A DNA stretch of 64,000 nucleotides. It comes from Phycisphaerales bacterium (GTDB taxonomy: Bacteria; Planctomycetota; Phycisphaerae; Phycisphaerales; UBA1924). The position numbers and the translations under genes are program-made. Shown here piece by piece: positions 18,877 to 26,872 of this stretch; position 1 is the first letter of the stretch; each line of letters starts with the position of its first letter. The notes beneath the pieces were generated by a model. That model saw only the letters and a program-made list of their open reading frames with translations, made no database searches and was not told where the DNA came from. The stretch is taken from positions 53,013-117,012 of the forward strand of contig JASBRY010000005.1 of NCBI GenBank assembly GCA_030149165.1, given 5' to 3'.

Positions 18877-18918
18877 AAAAAAACAAGTGCCCCTCCGTCG
18901 AGGGGCACTTGTTTTTGC
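18877..18918. terminator. Strong symmetrical terminator hairpin
   Basis: A perfect 17-base stem (AACAAGTGCCCCTC and its complement plus flanking A/T runs) closes a CGTC loop. A-runs on one side and T-runs on the other make it an intrinsic terminator in both directions. It serves no obvious gene, because both neighbours start facing away from it. Confidence 0.85.
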
Positions 18919-19161
18919 TTTTTACGGCAAGAGAGAGAAAGAGAGAAATCAACTTGAACAGGCCTTTCAGCCCATCTCGTCGCGTGCTGTGCGCCAGTCG
19001 TTTGCCTGACATTGAGAAAGTACATCAGGACCGAGAAGATGCCAGCCGATTGCCAAAAGTTTTTATCGAACCCTGCACAATTCCTCAAAAACGCCCTGAA
19101 ATCCGCGTTTTTTCGTCCCCACGAACTTTGAACTTTTATCACGCCCACCAAAGCGGACGCG

Positions 19162-19167
19162 TATAAT
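19162..19167 (+). promoter_or_regulatory. Minus-10 box of the aminotransferase gene
   Basis: A consensus TATAAT lies 60 bases before the ATG. No well-spaced TTGACA-like box is visible; ATCACG at 18 bases is the nearest candidate. Confidence 0.5.
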
Positions 19168-19227
19168 TTCCGAGCCACGAAACGACCCCACTCCATAAAC
19201 CGGCCCCAGGCCCATCGGAGACCCACA

Positions 19228-20397
19228 ATGACCACCGCAACCGCATCCGACCTCGCCATCAACGGCGGCACCCCAGTCCTCGAGTCCCCAGTCCCATTCA
19301 TGGCTGTCGGACTCACCAAGAAGGACATCGCCGCCGCCAACGAAGTCTTGGAATCTGGGATGCTCCGCGCCGCCTCCAAGTGTGCCGCGCTCGAAGAACA
19401 GTTCGCCGCAAAATCAGACGCCAAAATCGGACTCACCTGCTCCAACGGCACCACCGCACTCCAGCTCGCCTACGGCGCACTCCTTGAGCGAGGTGACGAG
19501 GTCATCGCGCCCGCATGGACCTACATCGCCACCGTCTCCATGCTCGTCGCTGCCGGCGCGAAGGTCGTCTTCTGCGACTGCCTCCAAGACTCCTACCAAG
19601 CCGACCCCGCCGACATCGAAAAGAAGATCACCCCAAACACCAAAGCGATCGCCGTCACCCACCTCTACGGCATCCCCGTCGACATCGAAGCGATCCAAGC
19701 AATCGCACAAAAGCACAACCTCAAAGTCATCTACGACTGCGCCCAGGCGCACCTCGCCGAGTACAACAACAAAGGCATCGGCGCCTTCGGAGACGCATGC
19801 ACCTACTCCTTCTACGCAACCAAAAACCTGGGAACAGGTGAAGGAGGCATGGTCACAGTCAACGACGAAGAACTCGCAACCAAAATCAGCGCCCTCCGCT
19901 CCCACGGGGAAACCGACAAGTACCTCCACACCTCCATCGGTTTCAACTACCGCATGAACGACATCACCGGCGCGATCGGACTCAGCAAGCTCGAAACCCT
20001 CGGCGCCGAGACCGACCGCCGCCGCGCCGTCGCCAACCTCTACCACAGCCGCATCGACAACATCCAAGGCGTCGATCGTCCAGTACCAACCCAAGGCTCA
20101 AACCCTGCGTGGCACCTCTACACCTGCCGCGTCGATCTCGATGCACTCACCTGCACTCGCGACGAGTTCTGCGCCGCGCTCAACAAAGAAGGCGTCCCCA
20201 CCGCAGTCCACTACCCCAAGCCCCTGACCCAACAACCCGCGTTCAGCGACCTCGCAATCCAAGAGTCCGGCGTACCAGTCTCCGTCAAACTCGCGAGCAC
20301 CGTCTTCTGCATCCCCATCCACCAGAACCTCACCGACGACCAAGCCAACGGCGTCTGCGACGCAATCGCCAAAGTCGCCGACGCGTTCGCCAAATGA
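19228..20397 (+). CDS. DegT/DnrJ/EryC1/StrS-family aminotransferase
   Basis: These PLP enzymes transaminate keto-sugars, or in some members other carbonyl substrates. The 389 residues include TCSNGTTALQLAYGALLERGDEVI, the PLP-contact aspartate in VIYDCAQAHLA, and the lysine that binds PLP in SFYATKNLGTGEGG near residue 205. The IGFNYRMNDI pattern and histidine-rich C-terminus complete the family layout. No sugar-nucleotide genes are adjacent, so the substrate is open. The downstream DUF3885 gene overlaps it as ATGA. Confidence 0.9.
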   Translation: MTTATASDLAINGGTPVLESPVPFMAVGLTKKDIAAANEVLESGMLRAASKCAALEEQFAAKSDAKIGLTCSNGTTALQLAYGALLERGDEVIAPAWTYIATVSMLVAAGAKVVFCDCLQDSYQADPADIEKKITPNTKAIAVTHLYGIPVDIEAIQAIAQKHNLKVIYDCAQAHLAEYNNKGIGAFGDACTYSFYATKNLGTGEGGMVTVNDEELATKISALRSHGETDKYLHTSIGFNYRMNDITGAIGLSKLETLGAETDRRRAVANLYHSRIDNIQGVDRPVPTQGSNPAWHLYTCRVDLDALTCTRDEFCAALNKEGVPTAVHYPKPLTQQPAFSDLAIQESGVPVSVKLASTVFCIPIHQNLTDDQANGVCDAIAKVADAFAK

Positions 20398-21041
20398 GTC
20401 TGAAAGATCAAATCATCGAACGCTTTGGAAACAAAGCGTTTTCTATGCGCCCAACATTTCACAACAACGAAGGCGCTTTACGATTTGAGCTTGGGGTAGG
20501 CGATGACCCACTCTCATACAAAGTCACGGCACTCAACAGATTCGACACCATACTCGATGACTTGGGCTTCAAGGAATCTCCTATAGGTGTAGCCGCCTAT
20601 TGCTACACATACGATGCAAACGAGTTCGAACCTCCCGAACCGCTTCATCGCCAACTACTCCCATTTGCTCGTCGTATCCGCACTTGGGGAGATATAAAGT
20701 TTTGCCGCTCAGAGTTTTTGCTTCTCCCTCATGAGTTCGATCCTCATCTTCCGAATTCGACTGGCATCTCTGCGTACCACTTTGGGATGTGCTCGATTGA
20801 CCAAGGGCTCTTCTCTTCTTGGCTTATGTATCATCTCATGCATGATTTTGGGATATGTGAAACCCCACTCCTCATGCTCTTCAATCTCGATCTCGGGATC
20901 ATGATCAACCCATACGACGACCGCGGCATGGATGTCTTTGGACCAAACCGCGACCTACTCAAAATGCTCTACGATAAACGCAACGATTGGCTACTCGACT
21001 ATGACCGAGAGCGAATGGATGCCGCCTACAAGGATGCTTAA
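20394..21041 (+). CDS. DUF3885 domain protein
   Basis: This 215-residue protein matches what I know of DUF3885: a middle RFDTILDDLGF pattern, and a C-terminal part with NPYDDRGMDVFGPNRDLL, the usual family ending. The function of the family is unknown. Its ATG overlaps the aminotransferase stop by four bases, so it is co-translated. Codon use is far less C-biased and more A/T-rich than the aminotransferase, suggesting acquisition from elsewhere. Probably cytoplasmic, with no signal or membrane helix. Confidence 0.75.
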   Translation: MSLKDQIIERFGNKAFSMRPTFHNNEGALRFELGVGDDPLSYKVTALNRFDTILDDLGFKESPIGVAAYCYTYDANEFEPPEPLHRQLLPFARRIRTWGDIKFCRSEFLLLPHEFDPHLPNSTGISAYHFGMCSIDQGLFSSWLMYHLMHDFGICETPLLMLFNLDLGIMINPYDDRGMDVFGPNRDLLKMLYDKRNDWLLDYDRERMDAAYKDA

Positions 21042-21133
21042 ATACCTCCCCGTCACTATCGCAACCCCCTCCCAAGCCCCGCACGAAACACACAATCTTC
21101 ACATACAACAACCCACGATTTCCTTGCATCCAG

Positions 21134-21164
21134 TCCTCCACTCCAGTACATTCGGAGTGGAGGA
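21134..21164 (+). promoter_or_regulatory. Hairpin enclosing the ribosome binding site
   Basis: A perfect 11-base stem (TCCTCCACTCC with GGAGTGGAGGA) has a 9-base loop. The GGAGG at 21159-21163, 8 bases before the ATG at 21172, is buried in the 3' arm. A short T-run follows, so it could also end the DUF3885 transcript. Either terminator or translation switch is possible. Confidence 0.6.
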
Positions 21165-21171
21165 TTTTTAT

Positions 21172-21789
21172 ATGAACACCATGCGCCCAATCATCACCCC
21201 CCTCACCATCATGTCCGCACTGCTCGCCTCACCCGCGTTCGCTGACATCTACCTCGAGGTCGACTTCGCAAACTCAAGCCCCAACGGCCTCACCGAGGGC
21301 AACCTCGCCATCTTCGACGAAACACCCCTCAGCGTCTGGATGTGGACCGATGAACCCAACACCGGATTGTTCGGGATGACCATGGAAATCAACGGCCTTT
21401 CTTTCCTGGGAAACCCAAACTCCGGAGGCGATCTCCAGTTTAATGGCACCGGTACCGTCGATCCAGACAATCACTTCATCGCGCTCACAACCCCAGGCGT
21501 ACTCAGCAACGCAAATCAAATCACCGACATCGCCTTCTCAAACCTGTTCGTGACCCCAGAGCTCCTCCCCACAAGCAGAGAAAACGCCTGGCTCATCTAC
21601 ACCGACTTCACCGGCACCGCGTTCGACTCCGGATCAGGAGTCACCGCGATCCTCAGCGACTTCCAACTCACCCCCGGCTCAGTCACCGATCAAGAAGTAA
21701 TCTCCTACGGCCTCTACCAAACCCCAACCCCAAACACCATCACCCTCTTCGCCCTCGCCGCACTCACCGCCACCAAACGAAGACGCTAA
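21172..21789 (+). CDS. Secreted protein with a PEP-CTERM-like tail
   Basis: The 205-residue product has a signal peptide (LTIMSALLASPAFA, cleavage after about residue 24), a beta-rich domain without known motif, and a C-terminus made of TPTPN, a short hydrophobic helix and KRRR. That tripartite end resembles PEP-CTERM sorting signals, though the PEP residues are altered. Such proteins are exported and processed at the envelope by exosortase-type systems. Its ribosome site is inside a hairpin. Neighbours do not explain its role. Confidence 0.65.
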   Translation: MNTMRPIITPLTIMSALLASPAFADIYLEVDFANSSPNGLTEGNLAIFDETPLSVWMWTDEPNTGLFGMTMEINGLSFLGNPNSGGDLQFNGTGTVDPDNHFIALTTPGVLSNANQITDIAFSNLFVTPELLPTSRENAWLIYTDFTGTAFDSGSGVTAILSDFQLTPGSVTDQEVISYGLYQTPTPNTITLFALAALTATKRRR

Positions 21790-21811
21790 ACACCATCGCG
21801 GTAGTTTTAAT

Positions 21812-21895
21812 CTCTGGGTGGCATGGAGGTGTCGCCTTCGACTCCTCCATGTTCAACTCTGGGTGCCATGGTTTGACCGTCTTCGGCAAACCATG
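21812..21895. repeat. Two tandem hairpin units, REP-like
   Basis: CTCTGGGTGSCATGG occurs at 21812-21826 and again at 21857-21871, and each copy opens a hairpin (21822-21851 and 21867-21895) whose arms are CATGGAGG/CCTCCATG and CATGGTTTG/CAAACCATG. The pair separates two convergent genes and may end both transcripts. The shared head with differing stems suggests a dispersed repeat family. Confidence 0.7.
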
Positions 21896-21909
21896 TCTTC
21901 AAACCCACT

Positions 21910-22965
21910 TCACACCACCCCAGCCACCACCGCAACCGTCCCAGGCCCCGCCCGCAGCACACAATCCCCCACAATCCCCGCCGGGATCAGTACTGTCTGC
22001 CCCGCTTCAAGCACGACCTCTTCAAACCCGCCGCTGCTGCTCGCGATCGATGCCCCCATCGTCTTGGGAACCATCACCACCGTCGCCCCCTCACCACCAA
22101 GCGCCACCTCACTACAGCTCGCGCTCACCACATCCATCGTGTAAAAATCCGTCCCGCTCACACGCGTCCGAACACTCCCCATCTTCGGAGGCCCACCCAT
22201 CCCCATCTTGGCGCTGCTGATACTCAGATCCGCAACGACCCCATCGCTCGGTTCCTCAAACAATGCGCATTCCACCGCCTGCTCAATATGCAGCTCCCGC
22301 CCCTCGCGTCCGTACTCGCTCGCCCAGTCATACACCCGGTAAGTCGTATCACTCGGAGTCTGCACCTCCGCAACAAGCACCCCAGCCCCCAGCGCATGCA
22401 CCGTCCCCGATTCGAGCGTGTGACACGCCCCGACCACCGCCGGGATCGAACGCATCACCTCAGGGACCGTCCCTTCTTCAATCGCGCGCTGCAGATCCGC
22501 CCGCGTGACCCCCTCCTTGAGCCCCTTATAAATCACCGACCCCTCATCCGCATCAAGCACGAACCAGCTCTCGGTTTTCAGATGAGCGTCGTCATGCGCC
22601 GCTGCATACGCCGGAGACGGATGCACCTGCACACTCAGATGCTCCCGCGCATCAAGATACTTCACCAAAAGCGGAAACCCACCCTCCGCGCTCAGCTTCG
22701 CGCCCCCAAGCATCCCCTCGCCCCACGCGCTGATCGCATCGCGGATCGTCTTGCCCTGCATCGCGCCGTTGCGGATCACACTGATCGCCGCATCGCCGCC
22801 CCCGCCGCTCGCGCTCGTCGAGGACAGATCCGCAAGCTCCCAAGACTCCCCGATGTTCACCCCATCAGGAAGCCGCTTGCCAAAGCCTTCAAGCTTACGC
22901 CCACCCCACACCTTCTCCTTCAGAATCGGTTCGAGCACCAACGGATACATCTGCGTCTCATTCAT
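21910..22965 (-). CDS. manA: Mannose-6-phosphate isomerase, class I
   Basis: This zinc enzyme interconverts mannose 6-phosphate and fructose 6-phosphate, feeding GDP-mannose and glycan synthesis. The 351 residues start PLVLEPILKEKVWGGRKL, contain the zinc-site motif VQVHPSPAYA near residue 110, a glutamate in HLKTESWFVL, and GTVHALGAGVLVAEVQTPSDTTYRVYDW. The ATG at 22965 has a TAGAGT hexamer 5 bases upstream and is preferred over a longer frame. It converges on the PEP-CTERM-like gene. Confidence 0.92.
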   Translation of the reverse strand: MNETQMYPLVLEPILKEKVWGGRKLEGFGKRLPDGVNIGESWELADLSSTSASGGGGDAAISVIRNGAMQGKTIRDAISAWGEGMLGGAKLSAEGGFPLLVKYLDAREHLSVQVHPSPAYAAAHDDAHLKTESWFVLDADEGSVIYKGLKEGVTRADLQRAIEEGTVPEVMRSIPAVVGACHTLESGTVHALGAGVLVAEVQTPSDTTYRVYDWASEYGREGRELHIEQAVECALFEEPSDGVVADLSISSAKMGMGGPPKMGSVRTRVSGTDFYTMDVVSASCSEVALGGEGATVVMVPKTMGASIASSSGGFEEVVLEAGQTVLIPAGIVGDCVLRAGPGTVAVVAGVV

Positions 22966-22970
22966 CCCCG

Positions 22971-22976
22971 ACTCTA
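22971..22976 (-). promoter_or_regulatory. Minus-10-like hexamer before manA
   Basis: TAGAGT ends 5 bases before the manA ATG, predicting a leaderless transcript and deciding the start. Confidence 0.45.
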
Positions 22977-23010
22977 TCCCTTCATCACCCGACTTCATCA
23001 ACAGCCAAAG

Positions 23011-23036
23011 AAAAAACCCGACGCATCACGCCGGGT
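23011..23036 (-). terminator. Terminator after the FabZ-like gene
   Basis: On the minus strand, an 8-base stem with one G-U pair (ACCCGGCG with CGTCGGGT) is followed by six T residues, 27 bases after the dehydratase stop. Confidence 0.85.
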
Positions 23037-23062
23037 CATTGATGACATTCATATTCAACCGA

Positions 23063-23578
23063 TCACTTTTCCGCGATCCGCATCCCAGTGATCTTCGCTT
23101 CAAAGCAGATCTGCCCATCCACGATCCCCTCGACATCAGAGATAAATCTTCTCGGAGTGACCTTGATCCCTTTACAGACCAGCAGCATCTCCTCACCGAC
23201 CGTGACCGAACGCCGGAACACCGCGTTCTCGATCCGCAAAAACGCCGCCAGATGCAATCCATCGAAGTATCGGTTGTACAAATAGCACGCGAGCTGCGCC
23301 CCCGCTTCGACCATAAGCACGCCAGGGAACATCGGACGCTCAGGGAAGTGTCCACGCACCCAGAACTCATCGCCGCGGACCGTGAGCGATCCCACACCAG
23401 CGCTGTTGTCCTCGTTTGCCCAGATCACACGATCAAGCAGCGCCATCTCATGACGATGCGGGATCAACTCGAACATCTGCTCACGCGTCGCGAGCGTCGC
23501 GCTCAGATCAACCGCGCTCAGATCCACGAGTGCAGAGACACCCTCACCCAATCTGTCTTGCCGTTGCGTCGTACTCAA
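23063..23578 (-). CDS. FabZ-like 3-hydroxyacyl-ACP dehydratase
   Basis: FabZ-type hot-dog enzymes dehydrate 3-hydroxyacyl-ACP in fatty acid elongation. The 171-residue protein has the family core: LIPHRHEMALLD near residue 38, and GHFPERPMFPGVLMVEAGAQL with the catalytic His and the Glu of the active-site helix. It is longer than E. coli FabZ at the N-terminus, where no ATG is available; TTG at 23578 is assumed. LpxC or other lipid A genes are not adjacent, so a general FabZ role versus a special acyl pathway is open. Confidence 0.82.
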   Translation of the reverse strand: MSTTQRQDRLGEGVSALVDLSAVDLSATLATREQMFELIPHRHEMALLDRVIWANEDNSAGVGSLTVRGDEFWVRGHFPERPMFPGVLMVEAGAQLACYLYNRYFDGLHLAAFLRIENAVFRRSVTVGEEMLLVCKGIKVTPRRFISDVEGIVDGQICFEAKITGMRIAEK

Positions 23579-23687
23579 CTGTGCAATCCTTCGCCCAGCG
23601 CCACAATCGACGCTGGGTGTACAAAAAACATGTTTGGAAATCAGTGAGACGCTCTCAAGAGCCCCTCACAAACAAGATCAGCCGATC

Positions 23688-23858
23688 TCAATCCTCGCGG
23701 CTGCCCAGCATCTCCTTGCGGATATCCTGCGCCACGCCCTTGATCTCTTGCATCACCTTGCGAACACGCGTGCCAGCAGCCTTGTTGCCGCCTTTCGCCT
23801 TGTTGTAGTCCTCGCGGCAATCCTGAATCAGTTGTTCCATCTTCTCAAGCAGATCCAT
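23688..23858 (-). CDS. Hc1-like histone, short form
   Basis: The 56-residue protein has the core of the chlamydial histone Hc1 family: a leading helix (LLEKMEQLIQDCREDYNKA), then GNKAAGTRVRKVMQEIKGVAQDIRKE. Hc1 proteins compact DNA. This copy lacks the lysine- and alanine-rich DNA-binding tail of the long forms, as do related short planctomycete proteins. A GAGG site 5 bases before the ATG at 23858 decides the start against a longer frame. DNA binding is inference from the family. Confidence 0.75.
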   Translation of the reverse strand: MDLLEKMEQLIQDCREDYNKAKGGNKAAGTRVRKVMQEIKGVAQDIRKEMLGSRED

Positions 23859-23945
23859 GTCAACCTCGTTTCCATTCAACGCCGAAAGAACCCCGGCGAG
23901 TATGTCTTCAATCGTCCCCACGATCCGTCGCAGCGACAACGCATC

Positions 23946-24941
23946 TTACCCCAAAATCGCCCCCAAATGGCGCTCTAAACGCGTGAGTGCCCCATTCAGA
24001 TACAATTGATTGCCTTCTGTTCGGATAAAGTTTGGGCAAGTCGCCGCCATCAGCACCCTCCGAACAGCCGCGAGCTCCTCAGAATCGTCCCCAACAGGGA
24101 GCCCGATCGCCTCCCGACAACGCCCCAGAGTCGCGACCGGATCGATCCCGCACAGCTTATCCTCGTGCCCCCAGTACAGCCGCTCCATGTACAACGCGTC
24201 CTCAACCCAATGCCCCGGCGCGACCAGAGCGAGGTCTATCAGCGAGCAGCGTCCATGAATCTCCGGATTGTGCGAAACCCTTCGCATCGCGTTGTTGCCG
24301 TGCAAATCATGATGACACCAAGTATCGATCTCCCGATCCACCCATCGTCCCACAAACACATCCAGATCCCCCAGCACCCGCTCAATCGCACGCTTCCAGC
24401 GATCCGCGTCCTGCATCGCGTGCGCATCGACCTCTTCGATCGCCTTCTCCAGATTCCCCTCCCAATCCGGCTCCTTGGGACGCTTCTTGGGATCCAAGAT
24501 CTCCTCAAGCACCGCCGCCGCCTGAAACTCCGCCGCCGTCTCGAAGATCTCCCAAATCGAACTCGAATCCAGCTTCATCGCCAAAGGCGGATTCTTGAAC
24601 TTCTCGATCACCAACCACGCGAAGTCATGACCCCCGAGCTCGTACCCCGCCGCCAATACCCTCGGCGTCGGAAGACTCAGACTCGCCGAACGCTCCCAGT
24701 CCTCCTCGTGCACCAAACCAAGCCGCTTCGTCCAGTGATACTCGCGATACCCCACAGGGAGTTTGACCACACACTCGATCTCGACCCCCTTCTTCGTTTT
24801 CCAAGTCGCGAACCCCGTCCCCGCGCCCGAATGCTGCCAAGTCGTATTGAACCACGAGATCGGTCCCAGATGCCCTCGGCATTCCTCGATCACATCCGCT
24901 GCCAGCGCCGAAGCCAACCCATGAGCATCTTCACCAAGCAT
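23946..24941 (-). CDS. Aminoglycoside-phosphotransferase-family kinase
   Basis: The 331 residues show the APH/choline-kinase fold: the catalytic loop WCHHDLHGNNAM (His-x-Asp...Asn) near residue 214 and a metal-binding LIDLALVAPGHW that replaces the usual IDWE, keeping the first Asp. An N-terminal lobe with VVKLPVGYREYHW may carry the ATP lysine. These kinases phosphorylate small hydroxyl substrates; resistance function should not be assumed. GGAG before the ATG at 24941 supports this start over GTG at 24956. Confidence 0.75.
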   Translation of the reverse strand: MLGEDAHGLASALAADVIEECRGHLGPISWFNTTWQHSGAGTGFATWKTKKGVEIECVVKLPVGYREYHWTKRLGLVHEEDWERSASLSLPTPRVLAAGYELGGHDFAWLVIEKFKNPPLAMKLDSSSIWEIFETAAEFQAAAVLEEILDPKKRPKEPDWEGNLEKAIEEVDAHAMQDADRWKRAIERVLGDLDVFVGRWVDREIDTWCHHDLHGNNAMRRVSHNPEIHGRCSLIDLALVAPGHWVEDALYMERLYWGHEDKLCGIDPVATLGRCREAIGLPVGDDSEELAAVRRVLMAATCPNFIRTEGNQLYLNGALTRLERHLGAILG

Positions 24942-25043
24942 GCAGATCTCCAGCACAGGTCACACGAACCAGCCAAACAAATCGGTCAAACGAACAAGAC
25001 CAATCGGACAGCCAACCACCCGCCACTCAATACACAATAGCAG

Positions 25044-25931
25044 TCAATCACGATCCTGCATAGCCGACTCCATCGCCACGCACAGCGCATGCACACGCAC
25101 CGGATCGAGCCCATCGACCCGATCATCGCCGCTCACGCCGTTAGGCCATTCAATCTCACCCCCAACCGCCTTCTTCACCACCCCACCCAGTTTTTTGCGT
25201 CTCGATTGAAACAACACCTGCGCGTGCTCGCTCAATCGAACCCACCACGCCGGATCATCCCCTCCCACCAAATCCGTGTCCCTCGTCCACCCCATCATCG
25301 CGCTCTCCACCCCAGGAGCAGGCCAGAAACACCCCGCACCCAGCTTCGCGATCATCTCCACGCGTCCCAAACACTGCGCCACCACCGACACCATCCCGTA
25401 CGCCTTGCTCCCAGCCCCCTTACCAGCTCCCGCAGCGAACCGATCCACCACCTCCCTTTGGATCGTCACATACATCCCCTTGCACTGCGCGTGCCTCGTC
25501 ATCAGCGTCATCATCACAGGCGTCGCCGCGTGATAAGGAAGATTCGCCACATGCGTAAACCCCGCACCCCCGCCCCACTCATCCAGCGCCTTAACCACTT
25601 CAGGATTCAACGCCTTCTTCCCCGACAAACAATCCCCCTCGATCACTCTCAACCGATCGCCATACTCCACCCCAAGCGTCTCCCGGAGCACCCGCGCCAG
25701 ATCCGTATCCAGCTCACACGCGATCACTCGACACCCACGCTCGAGCAGCCCCTCCGTCAGCGCCCCAGTCCCAGGACCAATCTCCAAAACCAGATCGTCC
25801 TCACCCACCCCCGCGCGATCGATCAGCTTGTTGATCAGATTCTGATCAATCAAAAAGTTCTGACCCAGCGCCTTCTTGGGACCATGCCCCGCCATCTCCA
25901 GCAGCTCCTTGATCCGAGTCAGACTCTGCAT
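25044..25931 (-). CDS. rsmA: 16S rRNA adenine dimethyltransferase
   Basis: RsmA (KsgA) dimethylates two adjacent adenines in the 3' end of 16S rRNA, a late step of 30S assembly. The 295-residue protein has KKALGQNFLIDQNLINKL, the SAM site VLEIGPGTGALTEGLL, the acidic motif ACELDTDLA, and the catalytic NLPYHAATP. The ATG at 25931 overlaps the upstream HAD gene stop as TGATG, so the two are coupled. This start fits the family length, ruling out a longer frame. Confidence 0.95.
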   Translation of the reverse strand: MQSLTRIKELLEMAGHGPKKALGQNFLIDQNLINKLIDRAGVGEDDLVLEIGPGTGALTEGLLERGCRVIACELDTDLARVLRETLGVEYGDRLRVIEGDCLSGKKALNPEVVKALDEWGGGAGFTHVANLPYHAATPVMMTLMTRHAQCKGMYVTIQREVVDRFAAGAGKGAGSKAYGMVSVVAQCLGRVEMIAKLGAGCFWPAPGVESAMMGWTRDTDLVGGDDPAWWVRLSEHAQVLFQSRRKKLGGVVKKAVGGEIEWPNGVSGDDRVDGLDPVRVHALCVAMESAMQDRD

Positions 25932-26851
25932 CAAGAACCCGCCTTCAAACTGTTCTTTACCCCAGTCTGCATCTTGCTCACATCCCCATCGAGCAAGCAC
26001 TCGATCGCGACCGCGACCCCATCCTCGTCGTTGCTCGCCGTTACATAGCACGAGCTGTCTTTCACTGCATCGATCGCGTTCCCCATCGCGATCCCGATCC
26101 CCGCGCCATGGATCATCGTCAGGTCATTGACCTGATCCCCAACCGCCGCGACGCGCGTCGGATCGATGTTGTGCTGCTGGAGATACCAGCGCACCGCGTT
26201 CCACTTCGTCGCCGTCTTGTCGAAGATCTCCAGAATATGAACCTCTTCCCCCGCATGCCCCTCCGGTTTCACGCACGGAAAGTCATGCAGCTCCACCAGA
26301 TCCCCCATCTCGCGCAGCACCACCTCCGTCACCGGATTCGACCGCGACACCTCACAGCACATCCCCACCCGCACCGTGTGCTCCGGATGCTCATCCTCAA
26401 ACACCGTCCGCGAGCTCCGCACACTCAGCCCATGATCCTCAAACCACCAACGCGTAATGTCATGGAGCGGATGCTCATCATCCGAATCCACCACCAGATA
26501 GTCATACCCAATCTCCGACGGATCCTTCAAAACCAGCGCCGGCGAGCGCGCCCCATGAAACAACTCCACCGCACGATGCACCAGCTCATCGCGCATCTCC
26601 ACACGATGCATCGTCCTCCCCGAAACCGGATCCGCAACAATCGATCCCCCCGCCACCATCACAGGGAGCTTCTGCTCGATCGCCTCAAGCGCCGTCCGCG
26701 ATTCCACTAACCCCCGACCCGTGCAGATCAGCACATGCACCCCCGCCTGCCGCGCTCGATCAATCGCTTCGATATTCGCGCGAGACACCCGCTTGTCACG
26801 CCCCAGCAGCGTGCCGTCCAGATCAATCGCAAGCACATCAATCATCGCCAT
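25931..26851 (-). CDS. Cof-type HAD-IIB phosphatase
   Basis: HAD-IIB enzymes dephosphorylate sugar phosphates, nucleotides or cofactors. The 306 residues include the nucleophile motif DLDGTLLG, motif II in LICTGRG, a type IIB cap, and the metal motif AVGDQVNDLTMIHGAGIGIAMGNA followed by the closing cap stretch. Its substrate is not apparent. TATTGT lies 6 bases before the ATG. It overlaps rsmA and follows the GGDEF gene by 21 bases. Confidence 0.9.
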   Translation of the reverse strand: MAMIDVLAIDLDGTLLGRDKRVSRANIEAIDRARQAGVHVLICTGRGLVESRTALEAIEQKLPVMVAGGSIVADPVSGRTMHRVEMRDELVHRAVELFHGARSPALVLKDPSEIGYDYLVVDSDDEHPLHDITRWWFEDHGLSVRSSRTVFEDEHPEHTVRVGMCCEVSRSNPVTEVVLREMGDLVELHDFPCVKPEGHAGEEVHILEIFDKTATKWNAVRWYLQQHNIDPTRVAAVGDQVNDLTMIHGAGIGIAMGNAIDAVKDSSCYVTASNDEDGVAVAIECLLDGDVSKMQTGVKNSLKAGS

Positions 26852-26857
26852 GCACAG

Positions 26858-26863
26858 ACAATA
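26858..26863 (-). promoter_or_regulatory. Minus-10-like hexamer before the HAD gene
   Basis: TATTGT ends 6 bases before the ATG, in the 21-base gap after the GGDEF gene; it may give HAD-rsmA its own promoter. Confidence 0.4.
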
Positions 26864-26872
26864 CGCCGAGCG

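Larger units (their letters stand above)
18734..19227. other. 494-base intergenic region with an orphan terminator
   Basis: No convincing gene is seen between the starts of two divergent genes. The region holds a strong palindromic terminator at 18877-18918, a polypyrimidine stretch (minus-strand reading) at about 18928-18950, and a minus-10 box for the aminotransferase gene at 19162-19167. A terminator between divergent starts suggests a short untranslated transcript here. Confidence 0.5.

Noticed and set aside
18467..19012. A 181-codon frame extending the small membrane protein upstream
   Set aside because: It would be translated through a strong terminator hairpin; a shorter start at 18733 has a GGAG site.
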